This document shows positions 10,753 to 23,790 of a stretch of DNA of 64,000 bases, piece after piece. The notes under the pieces were generated by a model. The model ran no database searches. It had not been told where the DNA came from and saw only the letters and a list, made by a program, of their open reading frames with translations. Both the position numbers and the translations under genes were made by a program. The stretch spans positions 22,481,348 to 22,545,347 of the forward strand of contig NC_061870.1 of the NCBI RefSeq assembly GCF_907164915.1, in the 5' to 3' direction. Position 1 is the stretch's first letter. Every line of letters starts with the position of its first letter. This DNA comes from Impatiens glandulifera (Eukaryota; Streptophyta; Magnoliopsida; Ericales; Balsaminaceae).

Positions 10753-11039
10753 GATAGACGGGACATATTTGGTGTACTGTTTCATTCTTTGAATCATCCT
10801 TCAAAAACAACATTATAAAAAAAAATTGTAATGCTAGTTTGTTTGTTTTTAAAGGTGGTTCAATAAATGAAACATAATCTAAGTATAACAGATCTAACCC
10901 CATAGATAGATTACATTAGTTTGATTGTCACTGTTTTTAATATATTTTAATGTAATCTCGTTTATTAGCCTAATTTATAACCAGTTTTAAGAGGGAATTG
11001 AAATATAAGTGAAATAAATGGGTGTCTATGAACATGTAA

Positions 11040-11525
11040 ATTTAGGGCCAGCAATTTTGAGAGACACGAAAAACACAATCAGAATCGAACGGAACACGAA
11101 AAAAACCAGGTTATGGTCGTGTATATTTTTTCGGGTCAAAATTAGGTCGGTCTGTTTAACCTAATTAATAAACAGGTCAAAATCGAGTCGACATGAAATG
11201 ACTCAAAGTAGACCCGATAATTCGTTATACAAGTTTTTTTTTTTGTTGAGTTTTGTGTTTTTCTTTCTTGTTCGTTCACTCATTTTATTTTATAAGATTT
11301 TTGTAATTTAGTTTTATTTTTATTTTATGTTGATGTCATTTAATTTCGAAACAGAGAGATGTGAATTAATTACATCGAGTTGAATTAGGTAAACCGGGTC
11401 AGTCGAGTTGGAATAAACAGGTTTAGAGATTTTAACACGATTACTAAACATGTAGATTCAAGTTAGTCTCAACCCATTAACATGTTAATCCGAACCCGCC
11501 AATTACCCAATATACAACCCTAGAT
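11040..11525. repeat. degenerate transposon with cgaacacgaa / gaacccg subterminal phrases
   Basis: The left edge (tagggccagcaatttt, then acacgaaaaacac and cgaacggaacacg) and right edge (aatccgaacccgccaatt, then caaccctag) resemble the two ends of a common non-autonomous plant transposon. Its ends are rich in gacacgaa and aacccg. No clean target duplication is visible, and the family name is not certain. Confidence 0.35.
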
Positions 11526-11540
11526 GCAATCAAACTAACT

Positions 11541-11710
11541 CTCATTTTTTTGTTCGAAGTGAATTTGGGTGAGAGAATGAAAGAGGGAATCACGTGGCGT
11601 AATTTGATTGGTTGAAAAAAAAATCAAATAATTTCTCTCTTCTTTATCTCCTCTCACTTTTCATTTTTCCAACCAACTAGGTGAATCCACGTCATTCTCT
11701 TCCTTATCAC
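11541..11710. repeat. MITE-like sequence with inverted CACGT-containing halves
   Basis: The phrase agagaatgaaagagg, followed by atcacgtggcg, is mirrored by aatccacgtcattctcttcc. The core carries ttgattggttgaaaaa against tttttccaaccaac. Similar sequences occur near 14840-15000 and 51550-51740, so it looks like one member of a dispersed family. Confidence 0.5.
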
Positions 11711-12538
11711 TCATTTTTTAAATATGTCACATAATATTTATTTGTATTAATGTGTAATAGTTTATGGAGAATCTCATTTCCTTGTAGTGTTTTTTTTTCC
11801 TAGAGTAATATGACATTTTCTTTTTCAAATATATAAAATCTTTACTTATTAAGTTCTTTAACTTTAATCTTTAACTATATTCATTCTTCCAGCAAAACAA
11901 AAGGTTATTTCAAATAAATGTTTATTTTTTTTTTTAATTTATTGAGTTAAACTATTAAGAGGGTTGTCTAATAGATTTAATTTTAAGATATTTTCAATTT
12001 TAAAAGTAGTCAATACAACTTTATGTATTTGATGATACTTGTGATAGACCACAAATTCTTAAAATTGGTCTTTATGGATAATTTTTAATTTTAGGTTGAA
12101 AATGGGCTGGAACGTTGGCGTTGCTGGAATTATGTTGAACATGACATAATTGTTGTAATCTGAATATAAAGTTTCTAAAATACTAAAAGGTTGATTACAA
12201 ACCTTTTTTCCTTAATTTTTGGATTCATGCTATAGTCAAAATTGTCACATCAATAATAAGATAATAAGATAGATCATTCATAAAAAAAATTGTTGTATTG
12301 GTACGCTAACATGTGTAATGTACATTTAGCTACAACTTTTTTGTCTTTTCTATTTTTTTCAATAAAAATTGATAAAAAAAAAAACTTATGATAGTAGAAT
12401 GTATTACACAACCATATGTTTATATTTTTGGCACACAACTATATTCGAAAAATAAAATAATTAATAAGAGAACAAACAAAATTATGTTAAAGTCATACCA
12501 TCAAAGCTATACACATTTGCAAAATAAAAGTAATTAAA

Positions 12539-12580
12539 GTCACATTGATGATGATGTAAGTCACATTGATGATGATGTAG
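12539..12580 (+). repeat. 21-bp tandem duplication
   Basis: The unit gtcacattgatgatgatgta occurs twice back to back, differing only at its last base. No function is suggested. Confidence 0.6.
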
Positions 12581-12624
12581 TCGAATAATTAGATAAAACA
12601 TAAAATGTGACTGATATATAATCA

Positions 12625-13590
12625 TCTAATATAAAAACTCGAGCTTAAACGAATTTATAAATTTTATTATTTACCTATATCTCGGCTCGACTCGAAAACT
12701 TGAATTAAAATTAAATTTTCAAACTCGAATACAAACCAAAAGTTATTTTTAAAATTAAAATATCAAACTTCTATACTTATTTAGTATTAAAACATGATAT
12801 TTTAAAATGAAAATATGAACCATAGTAACTATTGAAAATTCAAAACATAATATATAAAGGAGTTTATTTTCTTCTTTATTGTCGAATTTTCTTAAAAAAA
12901 ATAGAGTTATCTAAAAGCAAACAAACAATAACAATAGAAGAAGTGAAAATTGATTTTATTTTATCTATAGGTGGTATGAAATTACTCAAAAGAATACTGC
13001 ACTAATAAAAAAAAAAATAATATGAAAAAATATAGCAACATCTTGTAAATGTGTGAAATAATAGTGAAGTGAAAGATAATATAAAGAAAGAAAGAAACTC
13101 TTATAAACTATTGAAAGAAATAAGAGTCAAATAATATGATGGCATCAAATAATTAGAGTTTTTTTTTAAAAAAAAAAATATATAATAACGTGGAATGTGA
13201 ATAATCATATAGAGTTTGGAGAGAAGAACAAAATATTTTTAAAGTTTTGGGTCAATTTATTAATTTACCAAAAAAATTATATTTTTTTTAGAATATCTTA
13301 TTAGAGCGTTAATTTTAGATAATATTCTAATAATATGTTTTTTTAATTATTCATATATTAACAAATTTAATAACATTTGTTCGTTCAATTCCAATTTTAC
13401 TCAAATTCTAGACGTTTTCAATCAGGGCTTATGTTCTCAGACTCGAAAAAACTCGACAAGTCATTGAACAAATATTATATGGGCTCGAACTCGACTCGAG
13501 CTCAACTCAAACTCAATTAGAGTCAAGCTCAAGTCGAGCTTCGACAGAACGACTCGTAAGCACCTTAGCTCATTTGTAGCCATAATATAA
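12625..13590. repeat. possible non-autonomous transposon with CTCGA-rich ends
   Basis: Near 12638-12740 the sequence has repeated ctcgag/ctcgac/actcga phrases. Near 13430-13570 they recur as actcgaactcgactcgagc, then caagctcaagtcgagc. The interior is plain AT-rich sequence. The paired CTCGA-rich ends suggest one element, but exact termini and a duplication were not found. Confidence 0.3.
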
Positions 13591-13599
13591 ACCATCAAG

Positions 13600-14599
<1,000 letters not shown>

Positions 14600-15180
14600 T
14601 TAAAATTTCGAGTTAACTCTTTAAATTTAACAATTTTATAATTTTAAAAAAGTTAACGAGTTTAATTTTAAGTAAACTCTTACGATTTTAAATTTACCAT
14701 AATAAAATTGTATGACTTTCCTAGTTTATAAATATTTTATAATTTTATATTGTTTTATGTTAAAAAAAATTATATTTAAAATTTTAAAAAATATATTATT
14801 TATTAAAATAAATAAATTAATATAATTAATTTTGTAAATTAGAAATGATTAGGGAAAAGAATTTGGAAAAAAAGATTTGAGAGGGAATAACATGATAATA
14901 ACAAATTTTGTTTTTCTCTTTACTCTTTATCCTTTTTCCAATCAGTTTCATTCTCTCTAGCAAATTTCCTCGTTCAGTCTCTCACTCCTCTTTATAAATA
15001 TAATTTTTTAGAGTATTATTTATTTATTTATTTATTATTATTATTATTTAATTAATTTTATATTGAAATATATAAATTTTAAAAAATAATTAGAATATAA
15101 AATACTTAATTATATAAATAATAATAATATATAACTAATAATTTTTTTAAATTAAACTATAATGATTTAAGTAAACTCTA
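14600..15180 (+). repeat. dispersed TACGATTTTA repeat family, copy 1 (with a MITE inside)
   Basis: The left part (ttcgagttaactcttt, taagtaaactcttacgat and tttaaatttaccataat) matches 45835-46310 in the same orientation and 50030-50460 in inverse orientation. At 14840-14999 this copy carries about 160 bp that the other two lack. The extra piece is bounded by TAAAT repeats, so the other copies act as empty sites. The last part (attaaactataatgatttaagtaaactct) again matches copy 2. Confidence 0.6.
14840..14999. mobile_element. 160-bp MITE-like insertion in repeat copy 1
   Basis: This piece lies where the copies at 45.8 and 50.0 kb read straight through (ttgtaaa-tataattttt). It is flanked by TAAAT at 14835-14839 and 14995-14999. 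The core tttatcctttttccaatcag recurs inverted at 51630-51660. Terminal inverted repeats are weak. Confidence 0.5.
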
Positions 15181-15275
15181 AACAACTTTTTTTAATAAAG
15201 GTCAAACTTAACAACAACAAAAAAAAAATTCAGAATTCTCTACCTAAGTAAAAAAAAAACAAAATCTCTTAGATA

Positions 15276-15372
15276 TGGGCCTAAATAAAGTAAACTTACC
15301 TTTAGATTTATGGTCTTAGCCCAAAACTAATTTAGGCCCATATAGACCCCTTTCTATCTTCACGCGCACGTG
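15276..15372 (+). promoter_or_regulatory. site II (TGGGCC) pair and G-box upstream of Derlin
   Basis: TGGGCC lies at 15276-15281 and its inverse GGCCCA at 15335-15340. A CACGTG core lies at 15367-15372 inside cgcgcacgtgtg. Paired site II elements bound by TCP factors are typical of broadly expressed plant genes. The G-box could bind bZIP or bHLH factors. The Derlin ATG is about 260 bp downstream. No classic ER-stress element (CCAAT-N9-CCACG) was noticed. Confidence 0.45.
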
Positions 15373-15628
15373 TGATAAACTGATAACAAAAAAAAAAGAA
15401 AAAAAAAAAGGGAAGTTTGATTACGAAGTTTCTAGCGACTGGGATTTTTTGCGTGAACGTTTCCAACTTGAGAAGCTCTTCGATTTGATTCTAATTTCTT
15501 CAATTTCTCTGGTTCTTGAACGAATCAAACAATTTCGCACAAGCTTCGTTGATAATCAATCATTCATCATTCCATTTCAAGAGATCTGGTAACTATCATC
15601 ATCACCTTGCTGAGCTTGAGCCTCAGAA

Positions 15629-18600
15629 ATGTCTTCTCCAGCAGAGTAATTCCTTTTTTCCATTCTTATTGTCGTCCACATGTATGGAAATTGTTGTATA
15701 TTGCACAATTGAGCTTCTTATAATCTCTTATAATCCGAGGACTTTTCCTGCTTTCTCTATCTTGGTTAGATTTACAAATGATTAAGTTATATAACCTTGC
15801 TTTTACTAGTTATGAGTCTTATGACTTGAGTTCAGTTGATTTCTGTTATGTTCGCCTAGTTCATGGCTAGCTGGATCTGATTATTTTAGTTATTGAAAGA
15901 CAGGAAAATTTGTGGTTCTGATCTGTAAGACTTGTAGTTTTAGGCAATATTTTTCCATGTTTAAGCGTAGATTAATCTACTGTTATGTTCATTTTGCTAA
16001 TGCTTTGTTTTAGATAATCAAAATGTGTAGACAAGATCCTTTCTTTCCTTTTCATCTTCTCAATGGACAACCATTAGTAAATTAGAATTTTACTTAATAT
16101 TTTTCAATCTACTTTAACATGGATAACCGAAATATAGAGAAATGGAGATTTAAGGTTGGTTATACTAAAAATGTGGCAATAAAGGGTTAAGTATATAGAC
16201 CGCAAATACACTTAATCAGGCGGCAGAACTTGCTGCAATCCAGGATAACCGAAATATAGAGAAATGGAGATTTAAGGTTGGTTATACTAAAAATGTGGCA
16301 ATAACCGCAAATACACTTAACCAGGCGCAGAACTTGCTGCAATCCAGGACATCTTAAGGAGGCTTAGGATATCCACTTCTTGTTACCGCTAGGCTAGAAG
16401 AAGGGATAAGGTTGGTTATACTAGTAGTATGGGTTTAGGGTGCCTTGCATTTAAGATCTTGAACAGTAACAATGTAGTGTAGTTTTACTGCTGCTTGATG
16501 GTTTCTTGATTATCAGTATGAGAGGATTATATTTTTTAGATATTGGTGGTATTCATGTATCAATGGTGATATTATTCAATGTTCTTGAGGTTTGCATAAT
16601 AAATTATGGGTTTTCTATGTCAACACTTAAGCCTTTATTGTGTGAATATATCATTGATTTGTTGCATTATAGAATGTTAACTTGGTTAAAATGACATTTT
16701 GAATCAAGGTTTCTTTTTCCCTATTAACTCTACTAACTATTATGTGTTTGTTTTATCTCTTATTGTTCTATCGCTTATTTACATTTCTAGTCTCTTCTCT
16801 TTGCTTCAGATATTACAAGACACTTCCTCCTATAAGCAAGGCCTTCGGAACCTTGTGCTTTGCATTCACTGTAGCATGTCAGATTCAATTGATCATCCCT
16901 GAACATATTGCCCTATTGTATGGACGTGCCTTTTATCGGTTGGAGGTATACGTTGTGTCTCCTTTTAAATTATTTGACAAGACAAAATATGTTGACAATA
17001 TTTTGACCATTTAATGATTGTGAGAAATAGAAGCATGTTGTCCCACTTGTTTCTGTTCCCTTCACTTATATTTTTCAATCTTCTCCATGTGATGAGCTGT
17101 TATCTACTGTTTTGGCTGATTGTTAGTTGTTTTTCATTGCCTTTGTAACTCTGGAGTCTGGACATGTCTTTTTGTTTTGTGTCTAGTTATGGAGGTTGCT
17201 GACAAACTTCTTTTTCCTCGGCCCATTCTCTGTCAATTTTGGGATTCGTCTCTTGATGATGTAAGTGCCTTCTTTTTTCTATTTCGTGCTAAAGCACTGT
17301 CTCTTTAGGTTAAGAGACTTTGTCTGTTGTTAGTCTTTCATCCTTCAATATCTTATATTTTATACCCTTGTCATGCAGAGCAAGATACGGAGTTCAACTC
17401 GAGAGTGGACCATTTCAGAGACGTACTGCAGATTTCATGTGGATGATGATATTCGGATCGTTCACACTACTGGTGCGCTTGTCTACTCTGTTCTCATATT
17501 TTCTGTTTTTTCCATTTTGATCAAATGTCAATAATATTTTGAATAATTTTGTGGAACTTCTCTGGGTCTTGGGTTCAATCTATCATTTTGTGTTATGATT
17601 TATAACTTCTGTTGAACACTTCTCAAGCACATGCTACAGTTTCATGTTCCCTCTTCTTCTGTGTGCCCAGAACAGTCTGCAATCGAACAAGACCCTAAAC
17701 ACCACAAAAATCCACTTTTTCATTAAACAAGGTTTTGTCCCCCCAAATATCGGTTTATTTGCATAAAACAAGCTCTAAGTTATTGAATCCCCCTATCGGA
17801 TCTGCTGTTATTTTTGTCCATTCATTGTAGTTTTCCTGCCCAACCTGAAAAATCTTTAGTGTCAACTTTATGATTGGAGGCCTCATTATTCCTATATGAA
17901 AGGTCAAGAGGGGTTCATATCTTATACTATTATGAAAACAAATAGTAAAACCCTTTGTGAGGTGGTTCTTAAATCCTGTCTATTGTCCACGTGCCAGTAA
18001 GAAACCAAAGGAATGAAAGGGTCACCATAGAAAGATTTATTGAAATGCTAGTCAAATAGTCCTTTTGGTTAATATCACATAAGCAATGCCTGTTTAACAT
18101 TTTCACCCACTTTGGAATGCATATACGCTTATCATTATGGAATTATGCGGTGTTTAACTTAATGTCGTGTTACTTATAGGCATTGTCTGCAATCCCTTGG
18201 TTATGGACACCATTCTTGGGAGTGTCACTAGTCTTCATGCTTCTCTATGTCTGGAGCAGAGAATACCCAAATGCCAATATCAGCCTATATGGTCTTGTGA
18301 CTCTCAAGGTATCTTTACATGAAGATTCATTATCCTCGAACTTCTAATTTTATTTATTTTTAAATAAAAAGAGAAAAGAGAAAGCTGAGGATGCATGGTT
18401 TGGATTTGCAGGCATTTTATTTACCATGGGCCATGCTTGCTATGGATGTGATTTTCGGTTCTAAGATTCTTCCAGATCTACTGGGAATTCTTGCAGGCCA
18501 TCTGTACTACTTCTTGACTGTTTTGCATCCACTGGCCGGTGGAAAGAACATGCTAAGGACTCCTCTTTTGATGTATCCTTTTTGCTCGGTTCATAATAAG

Positions 18601-18868
18601 TTTTTATATCTATTCATATGATATTACCCCATTTGGAAACACTTTTGGATCTGGATCACGATCCAGTCGAGAAACCATCATTCTGTTTCCAAATGGGGCA
18701 AATTTATTGTCTTCATCCCATTGAGTTTCTTAACTGTTGTTTTATAATAGTCATAAGGTAGTGTCTAGGTGGAGAATTGGAGTTCCTCCTCCAAGAAGTG
18801 AAACCTCGAATGAGAGGAGTGCAGGCGTTGCCTTCAGAGGAAGATCGTATCGAGTTGGGGCTAACTAA
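15629..18868 (+). CDS. DER1: Derlin-1, ER-associated degradation membrane protein, 7 exons
   Basis: Coding exons: 15629-15645, 16810-16945, 17187-17260, 17379-17472, 18180-18308, 18412-18572 and 18751-18868. All introns are GT-AG, and the frame is continuous for 242 residues plus stop. Derlins are multi-pass ER membrane, rhomboid-like pseudoproteases that help extract misfolded proteins for cytosolic degradation with Hrd1 and Cdc48. Diagnostic segments are SSPAEYYKTLPPISKAFGTL, the WRLLTNFFFLGPFSVNFG block, ARYGVQLESGPFQRRTADF, FMLLYVWSREYPNA and AGHLYYFLTVLHPLAGGKN. The C-terminus is a short cytosolic tail starting at RWRIGVPPPRSE. The length fits plant Derlins (about 240-270 residues). Intron 1 holds a tandem duplication and intron 6 a small hairpin. 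Neither harms splicing sites. Confidence 0.95.
16121..16349 (+). repeat. tandem duplication in Derlin intron 1
   Basis: A unit beginning ggataaccgaaatataga and ending gctgcaatcca occurs at 16121-16242 and again at 16243-16349. The first copy has about 15 extra bases (gggttaagtatatag). The copies are otherwise nearly identical, so the duplication is recent. Confidence 0.85.
18627..18698. repeat. short perfect hairpin in Derlin intron 6
   Basis: CCCCATTTGGAAACA at 18627-18641 pairs perfectly with TGTTTCCAAATGGGG at 18684-18698 across a 42-bp loop. The loop itself contains ggatctggatcacgatcc. It could be a tiny MITE or an RNA structure in the intron. Confidence 0.6.
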
Positions 18869-20290
18869 TATATACACTCTGCATCGAGATAAATGGTTTG
18901 TTACCATTATGATTATTTATCGAAGGTAAGATCCTACAGCAGATTCAGCAGGCTCGATCTTTTTTATGGACATGTTGCATATTATGAACTGAACTTAGTT
19001 GTTTTTTTATTCGTTGTATTCACTTCTTACATGTTAGGATTATGATTTATACTGAAACCAACTTCACATTTTCGGACCTTATTGTTAAACATTGATGGTG
19101 TTTGGAACATTTCATATTTGTATAGAATAACATCTTAAATTTTGCTGAATTTCGAAAAGAAATTTTGGAATCGGAAAACTTTATATTTTCTTGAGATTTT
19201 GTTTTTGTAGTTTGTTCATACAGTTTTACAACCAATATTGTTATAAATTAATTTTTATAATATGATTGAACAATAATTTATATTTCTTACTGTTGTAAAA
19301 ATTGAGAGCTGAATCTATCTTTTCTTTTTCTAAATTGATTCACAATAAAAAGAAAATTTTCAAAACTCTAAATAAAAATAATATAAATATTTGTATGATC
19401 TATTATCTTATTTTTAAATGTTTAATACATTAAAAATTAAAATAGTTTATTAAGCACAAGTTTACAAAAAAATGAATGAGATATTCAAATTAATATATAT
19501 AACTTATTTAAAATTTTAAAATTATAATTATAGTTAGAAATAAATCTAACATTTTATCATCTAAGTGTCTTTTATTTGTTTGGTTTTTCATTAATTTAAT
19601 ATATCAATATTTGTAATTATAATCATTTAATATTCTTGTAAATATATAATAATTTTTTAATAAAAAAATGAATGTGTTCATTATTTTACATTAAATATGT
19701 TATTTGTATTGTGGGTTGAGCAGTGTGTTTGTACATTTGAGAAAAAAAATGTAAGGCACAACTAAATCGTTAGAGTATCTATAGAAAATTTGTCATTTTT
19801 AGTTTACTAGTTATTTTAAATTGGTTTAATCGGTTTTATTCATTTATCAAAATAATAGGTTTTAAAAATATGTCTTTTCAAAAAATCAAAACTACATATA
19901 TAAATGGTTGAAAATTTAATTATTAAAAATTTATTTAGGTATAACTACAAGTTATAACTAAATTAGGTATATTTATTAAATTTTAACTATTTTCTGGATG
20001 TAGGCGGGTTAAACAGTTTAACCATCACTAAACCGAGTAATCGAGATCGTTGAGTTTTGTAGGATTAATATTCAATTCATTTGATTTTTGGTTCAATTTA
20101 GACTAATTCGGTATGAACGGTTCTATCGGTTATAAATTAATGCTTAATGTGTGTATATAATCTTTGTAAATTTGTGTTATGGGTCTGAATTATATTCTAT
20201 AATTTGATGAGACAAAATAAATAAAACTATATATATATTTTTTTATTTAGATAAATATTTTACAAATTTATAAAACATGACAACTATTGA
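18869..20290. other. Derlin 3' flank and AT-rich spacer
   Basis: The first few hundred bases presumably contain the Derlin 3' UTR. The rest is AT-rich. Scattered phrases such as ggcgggttaaacag and aaccgagtaatcgag (20000-20120) look like decayed transposon ends, but nothing could be delimited. Confidence 0.4.
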
Positions 20291-20611
20291 AAATTAACAG
20301 TGCTATGAAAAATGGTGTAGGGGCGGTAAGTAGATAGGATGAATCCTGATCCATGAATGTGGGATCATTATTATAACCAAAAAAACTAATCCCACCTAAA
20401 TTGACGGCAATGATTAATAAATTAAAAGACCTAGGAAGGAAGAACGTTCTACTTTTGATTATTAAATAAAACTAAAATAATATCGTGGCAGACTTATGTT
20501 GATTAACACCTAACCTAATGTGACACATTGAGAGACCAGATCTAGAAATTAGGTCAGCAGGTTTAGCTCCTAATAAACCAAAATATTTGACTATATCTCA
20601 AGTATATTTTC

Positions 20612-20729
20612 TTTTCTTTGATTAACATAAATTCTTTTAATGCTTCTTACAATTTTTAATCCCAAAAATATTTTCTTTGATTAACATAAATTCTTTTAAT
20701 GCTTCTTACAATTTTTAATCCCAAAAATA
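20612..20729 (-). repeat. 59-bp tandem duplication in the copia RT region
   Basis: The unit at 20612-20670 is repeated without change at 20671-20729. It encodes a segment like LGLKIVRSIKRIYVNQRK on the minus strand. Because 59 is not a multiple of three, it shifts the frame. Confidence 0.9.
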
Positions 20730-21003
20730 TTTTACTTCTTTCAAGTCTTTAATTGTGAAAATATAATCTTTCAATGAAAGATGTATTTCATATGTATTTC
20801 AAGTCATAGTTATTAATTTAAGATTGGATAAAACCAAAATTCAAAAGTTTTTCACTAAATTTTTTGTTCTACTGTCTAGATGTTTGTTTAAGGTCATATA
20901 AAATTTTCAATAGTTTACGTATCTGGTTTGGAGAATCTGCATTATATCCAAGAGAAAGGACCATATAAACTTCTTTTCCAAATACCTATGTAGAAAAACA
21001 TTA

Positions 21004-22380
21004 TGTTACGATCTAAACCTAACGTCTAAAGAGTTTTAACAAAAGAATATGTGGTCAAGATGAAGTTGAAGACAATCTAACGACTGAAATTATAACATAA
21101 CATTTATAATTAATTTGCTTATTATTTATTACTGAAACATTCAATAATTACCTAAACACCCTTACTCTTATATATAAAGGGATTAAACATGTAAAATAGG
21201 ATTACGTTTTGATTTAATGAAAACTCACTTCTTTCTTACTTCTTAATTTCATCTCTTCTTTATTCAGTCTTTTTCTCATCTTTTCCTTAATTCTATTTTA
21301 CCATCTCCATCCCTGTTTAACATCTTCAACGAAGCAGCACGTTACAATGTCTAACCTAAATGTCTAAGTCTAACGTCTAAAGAGTTTCAACAAAAGAATA
21401 TGTGGTCAAGATGAAGTTGAAGACAATTCAATGACTGAAATTATAACATAACATTTATAATTAATTTGTTTATTATTAATTACTGAGACATTCAATAATT
21501 ATTTAAATATCCTTACTCTTATATATAAAGGGATTAAACATGTAAAATAGGATTACGTCTTGATTTAATGAAAAACTCAATTCTTTCTTACTTCTTGATT
21601 TAATCTCTTTCTTATTTAGTCTTGTTCTCATCTCTTTCTTAATTCCATTTCATCATTTCTATCCCTGTTTAACATCGTCAACGAAGCAGCATTTTACACT
21701 GTCTAACATAAATGTCTAAACCTAACGTCTAAAGAGTTTCAACAAAAGAATATGTGGTCAAGATGAAGTTGAAGACAATCCTACTGCTAAAATTATAACA
21801 TAACATTTATAATTAATTTGTTTATTATTAATTACTGAAACATTTAATAATTACCTAAATATCCTTACTCTTATATATAAAGGGATTAAAAATTTAAAAT
21901 AGGATTATGTTTTGATTTATAGAAAAACTCACTTCTCTCTTACTTCTTGATTTCATCTCTTCCTTGATTCCATTTCACCATCTTCATCCCTGTTTAACAT
22001 CGTCAAGAAACAGCACGTTACAACGTCTAACCTAAATGTCTAAACCTAACGTCTAAAGAGTTTCAACAAAAGAATATGTGATCAATATGAAGTTGAAGAC
22101 AATTCAACGGCTGAAATTATAACATAACATTTATAATTAATTTGCTTATTATTAATTACTGAAACATTCAATAATTATCTAAATACTCTTACTCTTATAT
22201 ATAAAAGATATAAAAGGATTAAACACATAAAACATGATTACGTTTTAATTTAATGAAATACTTACTTATTTCTTACTTCTTGATTTCACCTCTTTCTTGT
22301 TCAGTCATCTTCTCTCTTCCTTAATTCTATTTCACTATCTCAATCCCTGTTTAACATCGTCAACAAAGCAACACATTACA
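21004..22380 (+). repeat. array of four head-to-tail gypsy LTRs
   Basis: Copies lie at 21004-21346, 21347-21698, 21699-22022 and 22023-22380. Each runs from (a)tgtctaacctaaatgtc through gtctaaagagtttcaacaa and tatataaagggattaaac to caacgaagcagcacgttaca. Neighbours join directly, the ..CGTTACA end of one fusing with the start of the next and no target duplication or internal sequence between them. The first copy keeps the true LTR start TGTTACG but lacks the atgtctaacctaa segment. Each copy has a TATATAAA box, so each could promote transcription. Confidence 0.88.
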
Positions 22381-22475
22381 CTAGTATTAGAACTAACGAT
22401 CTTCTGACCGTTGGAAATTTATTTTTTCCCCATTTTCACTACAAGAAAAAGAAACAAGAATTGGTTATTCACGTC

Positions 22476-23772
22476 ATGGTTGGAACAAGATCGAAAATGG
22501 AGAATCAAGATTCCAAGAAAAACCTGGATCACATCAACGGATGTTTGGAGGAACATAATTCTATAATCCAAAGCTTAGAAGATTATGTTCTATAAATCAA
22601 TGAGCAATTAAGTATTAAAAAAGAGTTTCGATGACCTTAATGCTCGAATAGAATCACAATTCAACACTTTACAAAAGGGATTCGAGACGGCGATCGAAAC
22701 AATGATACAACAGATTAACAACAATAATACTAACAACAATCAGGGCATTCTAAGATAACATCGGGGGCATCATAACAATCCAATATTAAAGTTAATCTAA
22801 ATATAAGAGGAGTTCATATAAATAACGTTCAAACTCCTAATATAAACAATGTTCAGCCGGATAGTATAAATGCAAGAAGGGATCATAATCGTGAAGAAGA
22901 TAATTTTATATTTCAAGAATATAACAATTATCATGATCAACACAATTTCGGACAACCAAGACCATATCATATTCATAAAATTCTAACAAGAATGGATTTT
23001 CCTAAATTCAATGGAAAAGATGTGGATGGTTGGATATATTTAGCAGAAGAATTTTTTTGCGATTGATAACACCCTTCCGAATATTAAGGCAAAAATTGCT
23101 CGATTGCATTTCATCGACAAAGCAAGAATGTGGTATACAAATTACAAATCAAGGTTATACCCTAATATAATAGTAACATGGGATATGCTTAAAGGATAAG
23201 TTAAAAAGAAGCTCGGTTTAACAATCTTTGATTCCCCAATGAGCGATTTAATGAAACTTAAACAATCAGGAACGGTAGAATCACGTAATGACAAATTTAC
23301 AGAAATTTCCTACAAATTTTCTAGAATGCCCAATGATTATTTGATGGATTGCTACTTTGGAGGACTTAGACCATAAATTGTTAATCCGGTTAGACTACTC
23401 AATCCTATAAATATCAATGGTACTATGGCAATGGCCCGAGTTCAAGAAGCAACATATACGTCATATGCTAAACAATCACATTTATACAACAACGGTCCTC
23501 CATTGCTCCCAACTCTGGCCAAAAGACCATTTAACAATAATTCTAACAAATTTAATTTCAAAAGAATGGATCCTAAAATTGTAGCAGAAAAAAGGGCAAA
23601 AGGAGAATGCTATCATTGTCTAGAAAAATTTCATTCTACACACAAATTCAAGGCAATTGTTTATACATTGGAAGCATCCGAAAATTTTGAAATGCCTAAT
23701 AACGAAGAAATAAAAGTTACAGATACAAAAATAGAAGACTTATCTGCAGTTTCATTGAATGTATTGATATGA
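22476..23772 (+). pseudogene. Ty3/gypsy gag remnant
   Basis: An ATG at 22476 opens a frame that soon meets stops. Later pieces carry the plant gypsy gag signature RMDFPKFNGKDVDGWIYLAEEF near 22990 and KARMWYTNYKS near 23120. The last piece (23425-23772) ends with the zinc knuckle CYHCLEKFHSTHKFK, in which the expected final Cys is Phe. Gag forms the virus-like particle. This copy cannot. Confidence 0.8.
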
Positions 23773-23790
23773 ACAAATTACTACAAAACA

